A stretch of 64,000 nt of DNA from Solimonas flava DSM 18980 (GTDB lineage Bacteria > Pseudomonadota > Gammaproteobacteria > Nevskiales > Nevskiaceae), in NCBI RefSeq assembly GCF_000426685.1, contig NZ_AUFV01000008.1:70530-134529 (forward strand), in the 5' to 3' direction. The position numbers and the translations under genes are program-made. How positions within the stretch are numbered: position 1 is the stretch's first letter; each line of letters starts with the position of its first letter. Under the pieces are notes generated by a model. The model had not been told where the DNA came from. It worked only from the letters and a program-made list of their open reading frames with translations, and made no database searches. This document shows positions 16,365 to 26,192 of the stretch, in pieces.

Positions 16365-17228
16365 CTACGGCGCCGGCTGCGGCACCGGGGCCGAGACCGG
16401 CATCGCCGGCGCGAGCTTCTGCGCATCGATGCGCGCGTCGTACCAGTTCATGCGCCAGTCCAGATGCGGCCCGGTGGCGCGGCCGGTCATGCCCGACAGC
16501 GCGATCACCTCGCCCTGCCGGACACGCTGCCCTTCCTGCACCAGCAGCTTCGACAGGTGCAGGAACGCGGACTGCAGTCCGTAGCCGTGATCGACGATCA
16601 GCGTGCCGCCGGTGAAATACATGTCCGGATTCGCCAGCACCACGGTGCCGTCCGCCGGCGCCCGCACCTCGGTGCCGGTCGGCACCGCGACGTCGACGCC
16701 ATAGTGCGGCTGCTTCGGCTCGCCGTTGAGGATGCGCTGGCTGCCGAACACGCCGGAGATGCGGCCGGTGCACGGCCATTCGAAGGTCTGCAGGAAGCCG
16801 AGGCCGCCGTTGTCGCGCTGGCGCGCGGCCGCGACCTGGCGCTGGTCGTCCTTGATGCGGGCCAGCACCTCCGGCGGCGGCGTCACCATCTTCGGCGGCA
16901 GACCGTCGATGCGCTGGATCGCGTATTCGCGCCGGGCGACCGGATAGCGATAGGTGCGCGCCGCTGCGCCGGCGAGCTGCACTTTCAGCTCGGCCTCGGC
17001 CGGCGCGTCGCGGTCGAGGCCGAACACGAAATCGCCGCCCGGCGTCTGCTTCAGCGCACGGCCGTTGAACCACAGCTTCGTGCCCGCCGGCGCGTGCCCG
17101 AACAGCACCGCGCCCTGCTCCCACTCGCCGCGCAGTTCGACGCCGGGCGCCGTCGCCGGCGCGCCGGCGCGGGCCGGCAGGCCGAGAATCAGGACCAGGA
17201 CGGCCAGCAGGCTACGGTAGCGACGCAT
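16365..17228 (-). CDS. M23 family (LytM-type) peptidoglycan peptidase
   Basis: The 287-residue exported protein (signal peptide 1-21) has an N-terminal Ig-like region and a C-terminal LytM domain. The first zinc-site motif is intact, HYGVD (His175, Asp179), and AFLHLS supplies His224. The usual HxH near the end reads GPHLDW, with His255 present but the second His, normally a zinc ligand, replaced by Asp257. The start MRRYRSLLAVLVLILGLPAR at 17228 was chosen for the signal peptide. It lies 35 bases after thrS and probably cleaves or remodels cell-wall peptides, or regulates an amidase if inactive. Confidence 0.88.
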   Translation of the reverse strand: MRRYRSLLAVLVLILGLPARAGAPATAPGVELRGEWEQGAVLFGHAPAGTKLWFNGRALKQTPGGDFVFGLDRDAPAEAELKVQLAGAAARTYRYPVARREYAIQRIDGLPPKMVTPPPEVLARIKDDQRQVAAARQRDNGGLGFLQTFEWPCTGRISGVFGSQRILNGEPKQPHYGVDVAVPTGTEVRAPADGTVVLANPDMYFTGGTLIVDHGYGLQSAFLHLSKLLVQEGQRVRQGEVIALSGMTGRATGPHLDWRMNWYDARIDAQKLAPAMPVSAPVPQPAP

Positions 17229-17263
17229 CGGAGGCACTCCGTGAAGACGGCGGGCGGATTCGT

Positions 17264-19171
17264 TCAGCGCAGCGCGCGCAGGCGTTGCACGGCTTCGTCG
17301 AGGCTCAGGGTTTCCTGATGCTCTTCGCCGCGGAAGCGCAGCGTCAGCTTGCGCTCCTCGGCTTCCTTGCGACCGACGACGACGATGACCGGAATCTTCT
17401 GCAGCGCGTGCTCGCGGATCTTGTAGTTGATCTTCTCGTTGCGCAGATCGGTCTCGGCACGCAGGCCGGCGTCCTTGAGCAGCTCGCCGACTTCGCGCGC
17501 ATAGCCGTCGACGTCGGAGACGATCGGCGCGACCACGACCTGCACCGGCGACAGCCAGAACGGCAGGCTGCCGGCATGGTGCTCGAGCAGGATACCGATG
17601 AAGCGCTCCATCGAACCGACGATCGCGCGGTGCAGCATGATCGGCCGCTGGCGCTGCGAGTTCTCGTCGACATACGAAGCGTCGAGACGCTCCGGCATCA
17701 TCGGATCGAACTGCATGGTGCCGACCTGCCAGGCACGGCCGATCGAGTCCTTGAGGTGGTATTCGATCTTCGGACCGTAGAACGCGCCCTCGCCCGGCAG
17801 CTCGGTCCATTCAACGCCGGCCGCGCGCAGCGCCGCGCGCAGCGCGTTCTCGGCGCGATCCCAGGCCTCGTCGGTACCGAGACGCTTGTCCGGGCGCAGC
17901 GCGAGCTTGACGTCGATCTTGTCGAAGCCGAAGTCGGCATAGACCGCCATCGCCTGCTGGTGGAAGGCGGTGACTTCGCCTTCGACCTGTTCGGGCGTGC
18001 AGAAGATGTGGCCGTCGTCCTGCGTGAACGCGCGCACGCGCATGATGCCGTGCAGCGCGCCGCTCGGCTCGTTGCGGTGGCAGCCGCCGAACTCGGCGTA
18101 GCGGATCGGCAGGTCGCGGTACGAATGCAGGCCGGCGTTGAAGATCTGCACGTGGCCCGGGCAGTTCATCGGCTTCACCGCGTAGGTCCGCTTCTCGGAC
18201 TCGGTGAAGAACATGTTCTCGTGGTAGTTGTCCCAGTGCCCGGAACGCTTCCACAGGCTCACGTCCATGATCTGCGGGCCGCGCACTTCCCGGTAGCCGC
18301 TCTTCTTGTAGACGCCGCGCACGTACTGCTCGACCGCCTGCCAGATCGCCCAGCCCTTCGGGTGCCAGAACACCATGCCCGGCGCCTCTTCCTGCTGGTG
18401 GAAGAGATCGAGCTGCCGGGCGAGCTTGCGGTGATCGCGCTTCTCGGCTTCCTCGACCTGCTTCAGATACGCCTTCAGCTCGTCGTCGGTCGCGAACGCC
18501 ACGCCGTAGATGCGCTGCAGCTGCGCGTTGCTGGCGTCGCCGCGCCAGTAGACGCCGCCGACGCGCGTCAGCTTGAACGCGCTGCCGAGCTTGCCGGTCG
18601 ACGGCAGATGCGGACCGAGGCACATGTCGAGCCAGTCCGGGCCCTGCCTGTAGATAGTGATTTCCTCGTCCGCCGCGATGCCTTCCTTGACCCACTCGGA
18701 CTTGAAGGCCTCGCCGTGCTCGTCGAAGTAGGCAATGACCTGCTCGCGCGGCCACACCTCACGGGTGATCGGCAGATCGCGCTTGACGATCTCGCGCATC
18801 TTCGCCTCGATCGTTTCGAGATCGGCGTCGGTGAACGGCACTTCGCGCGCGAAGTCGTAGTAGAAGCCGACCTCGGTCGCCGGACCGAAGGTGATCTGCG
18901 TGCCGGGGAACAGCTCCTGCACCGCCTGCGCGAGCACGTGCGCGGCATCGTGGCGGATGACTTCGAGCGCTTCCGGCTTGTCGCGGGTGACGATGGCGAT
19001 TTTCGCGTCGCGGTCGATCGGCCGCGTCAGGTCCCACAGCTCGCCGTTGACGGCGATGACTGCGGCCTTCTTGGCGAGACCCGGCGAGATGCCTTGCGCA
19101 ATGGCGAGGCCGGTGACGGGCGCGTCGAACGACTTGACGTTGCCGTCCGGAAAAGTGATCTGAATGGACAT
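17264..19171 (-). CDS. thrS: Threonine--tRNA ligase
   Basis: ThrRS, 635 residues, charges tRNA-Thr. Domains in order: TGS (1-60), the editing domain with HDAAH (74-78), class II motif 2 in the region of [15 protein letters not shown] and TQDDGHIFC, motif 3 [16 protein letters not shown], and the C-terminal anticodon-binding domain ending in [13 protein letters not shown]-type sequence. The length is standard. In many Gammaproteobacteria infC, rpmI and rplT follow thrS; here an M23 peptidase gene follows instead. Confidence 0.97.
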   Translation of the reverse strand: MSIQITFPDGNVKSFDAPVTGLAIAQGISPGLAKKAAVIAVNGELWDLTRPIDRDAKIAIVTRDKPEALEVIRHDAAHVLAQAVQELFPGTQITFGPATEVGFYYDFAREVPFTDADLETIEAKMREIVKRDLPITREVWPREQVIAYFDEHGEAFKSEWVKEGIAADEEITIYRQGPDWLDMCLGPHLPSTGKLGSAFKLTRVGGVYWRGDASNAQLQRIYGVAFATDDELKAYLKQVEEAEKRDHRKLARQLDLFHQQEEAPGMVFWHPKGWAIWQAVEQYVRGVYKKSGYREVRGPQIMDVSLWKRSGHWDNYHENMFFTESEKRTYAVKPMNCPGHVQIFNAGLHSYRDLPIRYAEFGGCHRNEPSGALHGIMRVRAFTQDDGHIFCTPEQVEGEVTAFHQQAMAVYADFGFDKIDVKLALRPDKRLGTDEAWDRAENALRAALRAAGVEWTELPGEGAFYGPKIEYHLKDSIGRAWQVGTMQFDPMMPERLDASYVDENSQRQRPIMLHRAIVGSMERFIGILLEHHAGSLPFWLSPVQVVVAPIVSDVDGYAREVGELLKDAGLRAETDLRNEKINYKIREHALQKIPVIVVVGRKEAEERKLTLRFRGEEHQETLSLDEAVQRLRALR

Positions 19172-19192
19172 GGTGTTCTTCGGTATTCGGAA

Positions 19193-20611
19193 TCAGGATT
19201 TGCTGCGAACGTAGCTGACCGCGGCCTTCAGCCGCGCGAGCGTTCGCTCCCGTCCGAGCAGGAACAGCGTCTGGTCGATCGGCGGCGAAACCGCCATGCC
19301 GCAGCAGGCGACGCGCAGCGGCTGCGCGACCTTGCCCAGCCCCAGGCCGCGGCCTTCGGCGAAGCCGTTGACCGCGACATGCAACGCCTCGGCCGTCCAG
19401 TCCGGCAGCGCCTCGAGCAGCGCGGCGAGCGCTTCGAGCACGGCGGCACCGTCGGCGTTCAGATGTTTGGCGGCGTCCTTTTCGTTGTAGCCATCGAGCT
19501 CGGCGTAGAAGAATTTCGACTTCTCGGCCATCTCGACCAGCGACCGGCAACGCTCGCGCTGCTGCTCGATCACCCGCTTCAGATCCGGACCGTTCGCCGG
19601 ATCGACGCCGAGGCGGCGCAGATGCCAGTCGAACTCCGGCGCGACGATGGCCGGATCGGCGATCTTCAGGTACTGGTGGTTGACCCACCAGGCCTTCTCC
19701 ATGTCGAAGCGCGCCGGGCTCGCCGAGACATGATCGAAGTCGAACTTCTCGATCATCTCCTCGCGCGTGAACAGCTCCTGGTCGCCATGGCTCCAGCCGA
19801 GGCGCACGAGGTAGTTCAGCAACGCTTCCGGCATGAAACCCATCGCGCGGTATTCCGTCACCGACAAGGCGCCATGGCGCTTCGACAGCTTGGCGCCGTC
19901 GGCGCCGAGGATCATCGACACGTGCGCGTAGGCCGGCGGCGTCGCGCCGAGCGCCTTGAGGATGTTGATCTGGCGCGGCGTGTTGTTGACGTGGTCATCG
20001 CCGCGGATCACGTGCGTGATACCCATGTCCCAGTCGTCGACGACGACGCAGAAGTTGTAGGTCGGCGTGCCGTCGCCGCGGGCGATGATCAGGTCGTCGA
20101 GCTCGGCGTTGTCGAACGCGATCTCACCCTTGATCAGATCGTTCAGCACGACCTGCCCTTCGAGCGGATTCTTGAAGCGCACGACCGGCTGCACGCCGTC
20201 CGGAATCGGCGGCAGCGTCTTGCCCGGCTCCGGGCGCCAGCGGCCGTCGTAACGCGGCTTTTCCTTGCGCGCCATCTGCTCGGCGCGCATCGCGTCGAGT
20301 TCTTCCTTGCTGCAGTAGCAGTAGTACGCGCTGCCGGCGGCGAGCATCTGCCCGATCACTTCCTTGTAGCGGTCGAAGCGCTGGGTCTGGTAGATCTCGG
20401 CAAAGTCCGACTTCAGGTTCAGCCAGGCCATGCCCTCGAAGATCGCGTCGACCGCCTCCTGGGTCGAACGCTCGCGATCGGTGTCCTCGATGCGCAGCAG
20501 AAACTTGCCGCCGTGGCGCTTGGCGTACAGGTACGAGAACAGCGCGGTGCGCGCGCCGCCGATGTGCAGATAGCCGGTCGGGCTGGGGGCGAAACGGGTA
20601 ACGACGGTCAT
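19193..20611 (-). CDS. gltX: Glutamate--tRNA ligase
   Basis: GluRS, 472 residues, is a class I synthetase. The HIGH-equivalent motif is YLHIGGARTAL (residues 14-24) and the KMSKS-equivalent is AKLSKRHGAL, the usual bacterial GluRS form. A cysteine-bearing YYCYCSKEELDAMR segment lies in the connecting domain. The start MTVVTRFAPSPTGYLHIGG at 20611 matches the conserved N terminus. It is 21 bases upstream of thrS and probably co-transcribed with it. Confidence 0.97.
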   Translation of the reverse strand: MTVVTRFAPSPTGYLHIGGARTALFSYLYAKRHGGKFLLRIEDTDRERSTQEAVDAIFEGMAWLNLKSDFAEIYQTQRFDRYKEVIGQMLAAGSAYYCYCSKEELDAMRAEQMARKEKPRYDGRWRPEPGKTLPPIPDGVQPVVRFKNPLEGQVVLNDLIKGEIAFDNAELDDLIIARGDGTPTYNFCVVVDDWDMGITHVIRGDDHVNNTPRQINILKALGATPPAYAHVSMILGADGAKLSKRHGALSVTEYRAMGFMPEALLNYLVRLGWSHGDQELFTREEMIEKFDFDHVSASPARFDMEKAWWVNHQYLKIADPAIVAPEFDWHLRRLGVDPANGPDLKRVIEQQRERCRSLVEMAEKSKFFYAELDGYNEKDAAKHLNADGAAVLEALAALLEALPDWTAEALHVAVNGFAEGRGLGLGKVAQPLRVACCGMAVSPPIDQTLFLLGRERTLARLKAAVSYVRSKS

Positions 20612-20778
20612 GTCGGGAGAAGCCGGTGGATAAGCCACGGAAAGCCCGAGATTTTAAACCACGCGCCCGCCCGCGTCCCGCGCCGCGGCCGGCGCGGCGC
20701 GAGCCGGCGCGATTGACGGGGCGCCGGCGATGTGTACCCTGCCGCCGCCGTACACTGATCCGCCGCCGGCTTCCCGCC

Positions 20779-21639
20779 ATGTCCTGCCTCTTCGTCGAAC
20801 AGCTGACCGTCATCGACTGCGCCTACCTGGACGCGGTGCGCGGCCTGGTCGGCGAAAGCTGGATCGTCGACGTCGAACTCGACGGCGCGCTCGACGGCCA
20901 GTCGATGGTGCTCGACTTCGGCGAGGTCAAGAAGCGGCTCAAGCGCGCGATCGACGCCAGCGTCGACCACAGCCTGCTGGTGCCGCACCGCGCGCCGGGC
21001 CTGCAGCTGGCCCCGGACGGCGAGCGCCTGAACCTGAGCTTCGAAGCGGCGCCCGGCGTCTATGAGCACAGCTCGCCGGCCACCGCCGTCAGCCTGGTCG
21101 ACGCCGCGGCGATCACGCCCGACACCGTCGCCGCCCACCTGCGGCCGATGCTCGCCGCGCATCTGCCGGCCAACGTCGCCCGGCTCGGGCTGCACCTGCG
21201 CAGCGAGCGCATCGACGGGGCGTACTACCACTATGTGCATGGCCTCAAGAAGCACGAGGGCCTGTGCCAGCGCATCGCCCACGGCCACCGCTCGCGCATC
21301 GAGGTGCGCGTCGACGGCGCGCGCGATGCGGCACTGGAGCGCGACGTCGCCGAGCGCTGGCGCGATATCTATCTCGGCACGCGCGAGGACATCGTCGCCC
21401 GCGACGCCGGCCGCATCCGCTTCGCCTACACCGCGCGCGAGGGCCGTTACGAACTGGCGCTGCCGGAGTCCCGCTGCGACCTGCTCGATACCGACAGTAC
21501 CGTCGAGCAGATCGCCGCACACCTTGCCGGGCGTCTGGCGCCGTCGCGGCCCGGCCGCGCGATCGCGGTGCGCGCCTACGAAGGCGTGATGAAAGGCGCG
21601 ATCGCGCGGACCGACGGTCATCCCGGGCCGCGGGATTAA
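20779..21639 (+). CDS. 6-carboxytetrahydropterin synthase-like (QueD/PTPS family) protein
   Basis: The 286-residue protein begins MSCLFVEQLTVIDCAYLD and contains GESWIVDVEL, MVLDFGEVKKRLKRAID and, near residue 165, YHYVHGLKKHEGLCQRIAHGH. The last stretch resembles the Cys and HGH zinc/catalytic site of 6-pyruvoyl-tetrahydropterin and 6-carboxytetrahydropterin synthases, though the spacing is CX4HGH rather than CX3HGH. The length fits a two-lobed version. A role in queuosine or pterin metabolism is possible but no other queuosine gene is near. It is divergent from gltX. Confidence 0.8.
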   Translation: MSCLFVEQLTVIDCAYLDAVRGLVGESWIVDVELDGALDGQSMVLDFGEVKKRLKRAIDASVDHSLLVPHRAPGLQLAPDGERLNLSFEAAPGVYEHSSPATAVSLVDAAAITPDTVAAHLRPMLAAHLPANVARLGLHLRSERIDGAYYHYVHGLKKHEGLCQRIAHGHRSRIEVRVDGARDAALERDVAERWRDIYLGTREDIVARDAGRIRFAYTAREGRYELALPESRCDLLDTDSTVEQIAAHLAGRLAPSRPGRAIAVRAYEGVMKGAIARTDGHPGPRD

Positions 21640-21674
21640 GTCCGGATTCAGACCGCCGCGCTACAGTAGCGGCC

Positions 21675-22391
21675 ATGAGCAAACGTCCGTCCGCACTCCG
21701 CATCGCCGCGCTGGCGCTCGCCGCCGCCGGTTCCCTGGCCCTCGGCGGCTGCGTCGTCGACGCGCCGGCGCGGCCTGGCGTGTCGTATGGCTACGTCGCC
21801 GGCAGCGTCGGCACCGCGCCGCCGCCAGCCTATGTCGACGACGATCCGTACGGCTACGGCAATGCGTACTACGGCGGCGCCTATTACGGTCCGTCCTACT
21901 ACGGCCCGTCCTACTACCCGCCGTCCTACTACGGCGGGTCGAGCGCAACCTACGTCTACACGCGCGACCACTACTATCCGGTCTACCGCGATCCGCCGCG
22001 CGGTCACGATCACGATCATGACAACGACCACCATCACGGCGGCGACGATCACGGTCACGGCGGCGGCCACGGCCAGCCGCCGCCGTCGAACATCCCGGAC
22101 CGCGGTGGCGCCCGCGCACCGTGGCAGAACGTCTGGACCCGCGACCGGAATGGCGCCGGCAGCCCGCAGCAGGCTGGCGCCGGCAAACCGTCGCGTCCGC
22201 CGCAGCAGGCGCCGGTGCGGCCGGACAACGGCGGTTTCGGTTCGCGCCCGGTGCGCGACACGCCGCGCATCGAAGGCCGCACGCCGTTCTCGCGCCCGAC
22301 GCCGAACGCCGCGACGGCTCCGCGCAACGAACGCCCGGTGCGCATGCAGGCGCCGGAACCGGTCCGCAACCGCCGCGCCACCGTGCAGTAA
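21675..22391 (+). CDS. Putative lipoprotein rich in Tyr/Gly and His/Asp
   Basis: The 238-residue protein has a type II signal peptide ending in LALGGC (lipid-modified Cys26). The next part is Tyr/Gly/Pro-rich, with GPSYYGPSYYPPSYYGG-like units, then a His/Asp block (HDHDHDNDHHHGGDDHGH) that could bind metal ions, then a Pro/Arg-rich, probably disordered tail. No domain of known function is recognised. It starts 35 bases after the pterin synthase-like gene, so the two may share a transcript. It may act as an outer-membrane-attached metal-binding or adhesive protein. Confidence 0.75.
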   Translation: MSKRPSALRIAALALAAAGSLALGGCVVDAPARPGVSYGYVAGSVGTAPPPAYVDDDPYGYGNAYYGGAYYGPSYYGPSYYPPSYYGGSSATYVYTRDHYYPVYRDPPRGHDHDHDNDHHHGGDDHGHGGGHGQPPPSNIPDRGGARAPWQNVWTRDRNGAGSPQQAGAGKPSRPPQQAPVRPDNGGFGSRPVRDTPRIEGRTPFSRPTPNAATAPRNERPVRMQAPEPVRNRRATVQ

Positions 22392-22503
22392 ACGCCGGCG
22401 CGCCGCCCGAACCGGCGAACCCGGCCGGTTGTGATATAAAGGCCGCCCTCACGGGCGGCCCGCCGCCGGGCCGCCCGGATTCCGCCACGATTTGCCGAGC
22501 ATC

Positions 22504-22980
22504 ATGGGTACCGACATTCACTTCTTTCCGCGCGTCACCGTCGAACAGGTCGAAGAGGGCAAGGAGCTCGCGCCCAAGTTCGACGAGCACGGCCTGCTGC
22601 CCTGCGTGACGACGGCCGCCGCCAGCGGCGAAGTGCTGATGCTCGGCTACATGAACGCCGAAGCGCTGAAGCAGACGATCCTGACCGGCGAGGCGCACTA
22701 CTACTCGCGCTCGCGCAAGACCATCTGGCACAAGGGCGCGACCTCGGGCCTGATCCAGAAAGTCGTCGACCTGCGCATCGACGACGACCAGGACGCCGTC
22801 TGGCTGAAGGTCGAAGTCGTCGGCGAGGCCAGCTGCCACGTCGGCTACCGCTCCTGCTTCTACCGCTCCGTACCGACCGGCGAGGGCCCCGAAGTGCGCG
22901 AGCTGCACTATCAGGAATCCGAAAAAGCCTTCGATCCGAAGGCCGTCTACGGCGACGCGCCGAACCCGACGCAGCTGTAG
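22504..22980 (+). CDS. hisI: Phosphoribosyl-AMP cyclohydrolase
   Basis: HisI opens the purine ring of phosphoribosyl-AMP in histidine synthesis. The 158-residue protein has VTTAAASGEVLMLGYMN, SRSRKTIWHKGATSG, the metal-binding RIDDDQDAVWLKVEV and ASCHVGYRSCFYR, all of the cyclohydrolase (not the HisE pyrophosphatase) family. It is stand-alone, with no other histidine gene in the window. The ATG at 22504 is preferred; a TTG four codons earlier is also in frame. A perfect 8-bp hairpin (GGCCGCCC/GGGCGGCC, 22441-22460) lies in the upstream region. Confidence 0.93.
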   Translation: MGTDIHFFPRVTVEQVEEGKELAPKFDEHGLLPCVTTAAASGEVLMLGYMNAEALKQTILTGEAHYYSRSRKTIWHKGATSGLIQKVVDLRIDDDQDAVWLKVEVVGEASCHVGYRSCFYRSVPTGEGPEVRELHYQESEKAFDPKAVYGDAPNPTQL

Positions 22981-23003
22981 GCCGGCGCCGCGCGCCGCGC
23001 GAC

Positions 23004-23034
23004 AAGACCCCTGCCCCGGCAGGGGTCTTTTGCG
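23004..23034 (+). terminator. Intrinsic terminator after hisI
   Basis: AGACCCCTG pairs with CAGGGGTCT around a C/G loop and is followed by TTT on the plus strand. It lies 23 bases after the hisI stop. Confidence 0.9.
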
Positions 23035-23106
23035 TTGCGCGCCCGTACTGCGGAGCGTCCCCCTGGTACACGCCCCGTCCTTCGGTGCGTCTTTTGCGCG
23101 CCCGCT

Positions 23107-25467
23107 TCAGCCGCCGCAGGGCTGCGCCGGCAGCGCCTCGCCGGCCGTTCGCCAATAGGGCTGCGCCGCCGCCGGCGCGTTCCAGTAATGCGCCGCACGC
23201 TCGCGCCAGCGCTCGACGCGCAGCGCGCCGGCTTCGCCGAAGATCGTGATCGCGCCTGCCTCGCCGCTCATCGACAGGCGCGCGCCGCAGTCGAGGTAGC
23301 GGCGCACGACCTCCGCTCGCGGATGGCCGAAGCGGTTGTGCCAGCCGCTGGCGAAGATCACCTCGCGCGCACCGACGGCGGCAACGAAGGCCGGACTCGA
23401 GGAGCTGCGGCTGCCGTGGTGCGGCGCCAGCAGTACGTCGGCGCGCAGCGCCGCCGGATGGGCGTCGAGCAGCCGCACCTCGGCGCGCCGCTCGATGTCG
23501 CCCGGCAGCAGCAGCGAGAACGGCCCGTCGATCTTCAGCACGCAGGAACGGTCATTGTCGGCTCGCGCGTCGTCCGCGTCGGCCGCAGCCGGCGGATGCA
23601 GCAGCGCGAAGCGCACGCCGTCCCACTCCCAGCGCTCGCCATCGCGGCAAGGTTCGCCGCGTTCGGTGCCGATCTCGCGCATCGGCCGCAGCAGGCGCCG
23701 CAGCGCCGGCACGCCGCCGGCGTGATCGCGGTCGCCGTGCGACAGCACCAACAGGTCGACGCCGCGCAGCCCGCGCGTCAGTACGTACGGCGCGACCACC
23801 GAGGCGCCGGCGTCGAAGCCGTCTTCGTAGGCGGGCCCAGCATCGAACAGCAGGCTGTGGCGCGCAGTGCGCACCAGCACCGAAAGCCCCTGCCCGACGT
23901 CGAGCACCTGCAGCTCCAGGCCGCCGCGCACCGCCTGCTGCGGCGGCCACAGCAGCGGCAGCAGGCACAGGGCGCCGAGCGGCCGCAGCGGCAATCCGGC
24001 CGGCGCGAACAGTAGCAGGCTGCCGAGCAGCGCCAGCGCCAGCGCCGCCAGCGGCGGCGCCGATGGCAGCCAGGCCATCGGCCAGTGCGCGGCGAGCGCC
24101 TGCAGCGCCGCGAGCACCCATTCGAGCAGCGTCGCCGTCGGCGGCAGCCATGCGCCGGCCAGCGCCGGCGACAGCGAGCCGGCCAGCGCGACCAGCAGCA
24201 AGGCCGGCGTCAGCAGCGCGAACAGCGGCACGGCGAGCAGGTTGATGAATGGCGCCGCCCAGGCCAGGCCGTGAAAATAGAACAGCGTCAGCGGCGCCAG
24301 CACGAAGCTCAGGAACAGCTGTACGCGCACCGCCGCGCGCCAGGCCGGCTCCGGCCGCCAGCGGCCGACGACCAGATAGAAGATCGCGCCGACGGCGGCG
24401 AACGACAGCCACAGGCCCGGCGCCAGGACGGCGCAAGGATCGGCGGCAACGATCGCCAGCCAGGCCAGCGCCAGCCCCCGGCTCGGCTGCGTGAAGCGAT
24501 ACAGCGCCGCCGCGGCGACCAACACCAGCAGCATGAACAGCGCGCGGGCGACCGGCGGCTCGAAGCCGGCGAGCAGCGCGTAGACGGCGGCGACGCCGGC
24601 CGAGCCGAACAGCGCGGCGCGCTGCGCCGGCACGCGCAGGCACAGCCACGCCGACAGTGCCCAGGCCCAGCGCAGCACGAAGTACGCGAAGCCCGACACC
24701 AGCGCCAGATTGAAGCCGGAGATCGCGATCAGGTGCGTGGTACCGGTCAGCCGGAAGGCGTCCCAGTCGGCGTCGCCCAGCTCGGCAGTGGCGCCGATCG
24801 TCAGCGCCTTGAGCAGCGCGGCGCCCGGGCGCGCGCCGAGTATGGCGTCGACGCGATCGCTCCACGCCTGGCGCAGGCGCAGCACCGGCCATGCGCCGGT
24901 CGCCGCGCAAGGCTCGGCCTCGCGCACGGTCGCGGTCGCGCCGAGGTGCTGACGGAACAGCCAGGCCTCGTAGTCGAAGCCGCCGGGATTCAGCGAACCG
25001 TGCGGCGCGCGCAGGCGCAGTTTCAGGCGCCAGCACTGGCCGCCGGCCGGCACCGCGTCGGTGCGGTACCACGACACGCGGATGCGCGACGGCAGGTCCT
25101 CGTCCGGCTCCGGCACGAAAGCGAAGCGCCAGGTGCGGCGCGGGGCGCCGTCCTCTCCGGCCGGCTCGTCGGCGCGTTCCGGCAGCGAGGCGATCGTGCC
25201 GCGCAGCCAGCGCTCCTCGTTGTAGGCCGACTCGGGCCAGCGCGCATCGAGCCGGCGCTGCGCGTGCCAGTCCGTCAGCAGCGTGCCGAGCAGCAGCGCC
25301 AGCAGCAGCGCACGGCCGCGCCACGGCCACAGCGCCGGCGGCAGCAGCGCCGCGAACCACCACGGGGACGGCAGGGACGACAGGGCGTGCACCAGCAGCA
25401 CGCCCGCCGTGAAGGCGATCGCTACGGCACGGAGGTCTGGACCAGGCGCCCGCTGTCGAGCGTCCAT
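23107..25467 (-). CDS. comEC: DNA internalisation competence protein ComEC/Rec2
   Basis: ComEC, 786 residues, forms the inner-membrane channel for single-stranded DNA in natural transformation. It has N-terminal TM segments, an OB-fold region (about 85-190), the multi-TM competence domain with [20 protein letters not shown], and a C-terminal metallo-beta-lactamase-like domain with [13 protein letters not shown] and APHHGSR. The ATG at 25467 lies 46 bases inside the end of lolD, so the genes are coupled. The complete length suggests the cell may be naturally competent. Confidence 0.93.
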   Translation of the reverse strand: MDARQRAPGPDLRAVAIAFTAGVLLVHALSSLPSPWWFAALLPPALWPWRGRALLLALLLGTLLTDWHAQRRLDARWPESAYNEERWLRGTIASLPERADEPAGEDGAPRRTWRFAFVPEPDEDLPSRIRVSWYRTDAVPAGGQCWRLKLRLRAPHGSLNPGGFDYEAWLFRQHLGATATVREAEPCAATGAWPVLRLRQAWSDRVDAILGARPGAALLKALTIGATAELGDADWDAFRLTGTTHLIAISGFNLALVSGFAYFVLRWAWALSAWLCLRVPAQRAALFGSAGVAAVYALLAGFEPPVARALFMLLVLVAAAALYRFTQPSRGLALAWLAIVAADPCAVLAPGLWLSFAAVGAIFYLVVGRWRPEPAWRAAVRVQLFLSFVLAPLTLFYFHGLAWAAPFINLLAVPLFALLTPALLLVALAGSLSPALAGAWLPPTATLLEWVLAALQALAAHWPMAWLPSAPPLAALALALLGSLLLFAPAGLPLRPLGALCLLPLLWPPQQAVRGGLELQVLDVGQGLSVLVRTARHSLLFDAGPAYEDGFDAGASVVAPYVLTRGLRGVDLLVLSHGDRDHAGGVPALRRLLRPMREIGTERGEPCRDGERWEWDGVRFALLHPPAAADADDARADNDRSCVLKIDGPFSLLLPGDIERRAEVRLLDAHPAALRADVLLAPHHGSRSSSSPAFVAAVGAREVIFASGWHNRFGHPRAEVVRRYLDCGARLSMSGEAGAITIFGEAGALRVERWRERAAHYWNAPAAAQPYWRTAGEALPAQPCGG

Positions 25468-26192
25468 ATGCGATCCATGCGGCTGGCCAGGTGCAGATCG
25501 TGGGTGACGACGACCAGGCTGGTGCCGAGTTCACGGTTGAGCTCCAGCATCAGCTCGAAGACGCGTTCGGCGGTCTTGGTGTCGAGATTGCCGGTCGGCT
25601 CGTCGGCGAGCACGCAGGCCGGCCGCGTCACCAGCGCCCGCGCGACGGCCGCGCGCTGGCGCTCGCCGCCGGACAGCTCGCCCGGCTTGTGCTGCTGGCG
25701 CTCGCCGAGGCCGACGCGTTCGAGCAGCTCGGCCGCGCGCTTGAAGGCCTCGCGATCCGGCATGCGCCGGATCAGCAGCGGCATTGCCACGTTCTCGAGC
25801 GCCGTGAATTCCGGCAGCAGATGATGGAACTGGTAGACGAAACCGAGCGCACGATTGCGCAGGCGGCCGCGCGCGGTGTCCGACAGCGCCGACATGTTCT
25901 CGCCGGCGACCCAGACCTCGCCCGACGACGGCGCATCGAGACCGCCGAGGCAGTGCAGCAGCGTCGACTTGCCGCTGCCACTGGCGCCAACGATCGCGAC
26001 GCGTTCGCCGCGGCCGATCGTCAGGTCGATGCCCTGGAGCACGTCGAGATGCAGGCGGCCGTCGTCGAAGGTCTTGCCGAGCGCCTTCGCCTGGATAATG
26101 GTCGGATTCATGGTGTTCGCGTCACCACTCACGACGCTATGACCCTCGTGCTCTGCATGGAGCTCCTCCAAGCTGTTCGTCGCGCTATTCAT
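25422..26192 (-). CDS. lolD: Lipoprotein-releasing ABC transporter, ATP-binding protein
   Basis: LolD drives LolCE release of outer-membrane lipoproteins. The protein has Walker [11 protein letters not shown]-loop region [21 protein letters not shown], signature LSGGERQR, Walker [14 protein letters not shown] and the H-loop VVVTHD. Two starts are possible. ATG 26192 has GGAGG nine bases upstream and overlaps the lolC stop, but adds 27 residues not seen in the family. ATG 26111 ([15 protein letters not shown]) gives the usual N terminus but has a weak ribosome site. The longer form is listed. Confidence 0.93.
   Translation of the reverse strand: MNSATNSLEELHAEHEGHSVVSGDANTMNPTIIQAKALGKTFDDGRLHLDVLQGIDLTIGRGERVAIVGASGSGKSTLLHCLGGLDAPSSGEVWVAGENMSALSDTARGRLRNRALGFVYQFHHLLPEFTALENVAMPLLIRRMPDREAFKRAAELLERVGLGERQQHKPGELSGGERQRAAVARALVTRPACVLADEPTGNLDTKTAERVFELMLELNRELGTSLVVVTHDLHLASRMDRIWTLDSGRLVQTSVP

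Noticed and set aside
16100-17318. Open frames through the GCGGCCA array giving ASGQRPA repeats
   Set aside because: The frames arise from the tandem repeat and run antisense to the M23 peptidase; no signal peptide or start site supports expression.
20608-21621. Long minus-strand frame opposite the pterin synthase-like gene
   Set aside because: Antisense shadow; the plus strand encodes a recognisable conserved family.
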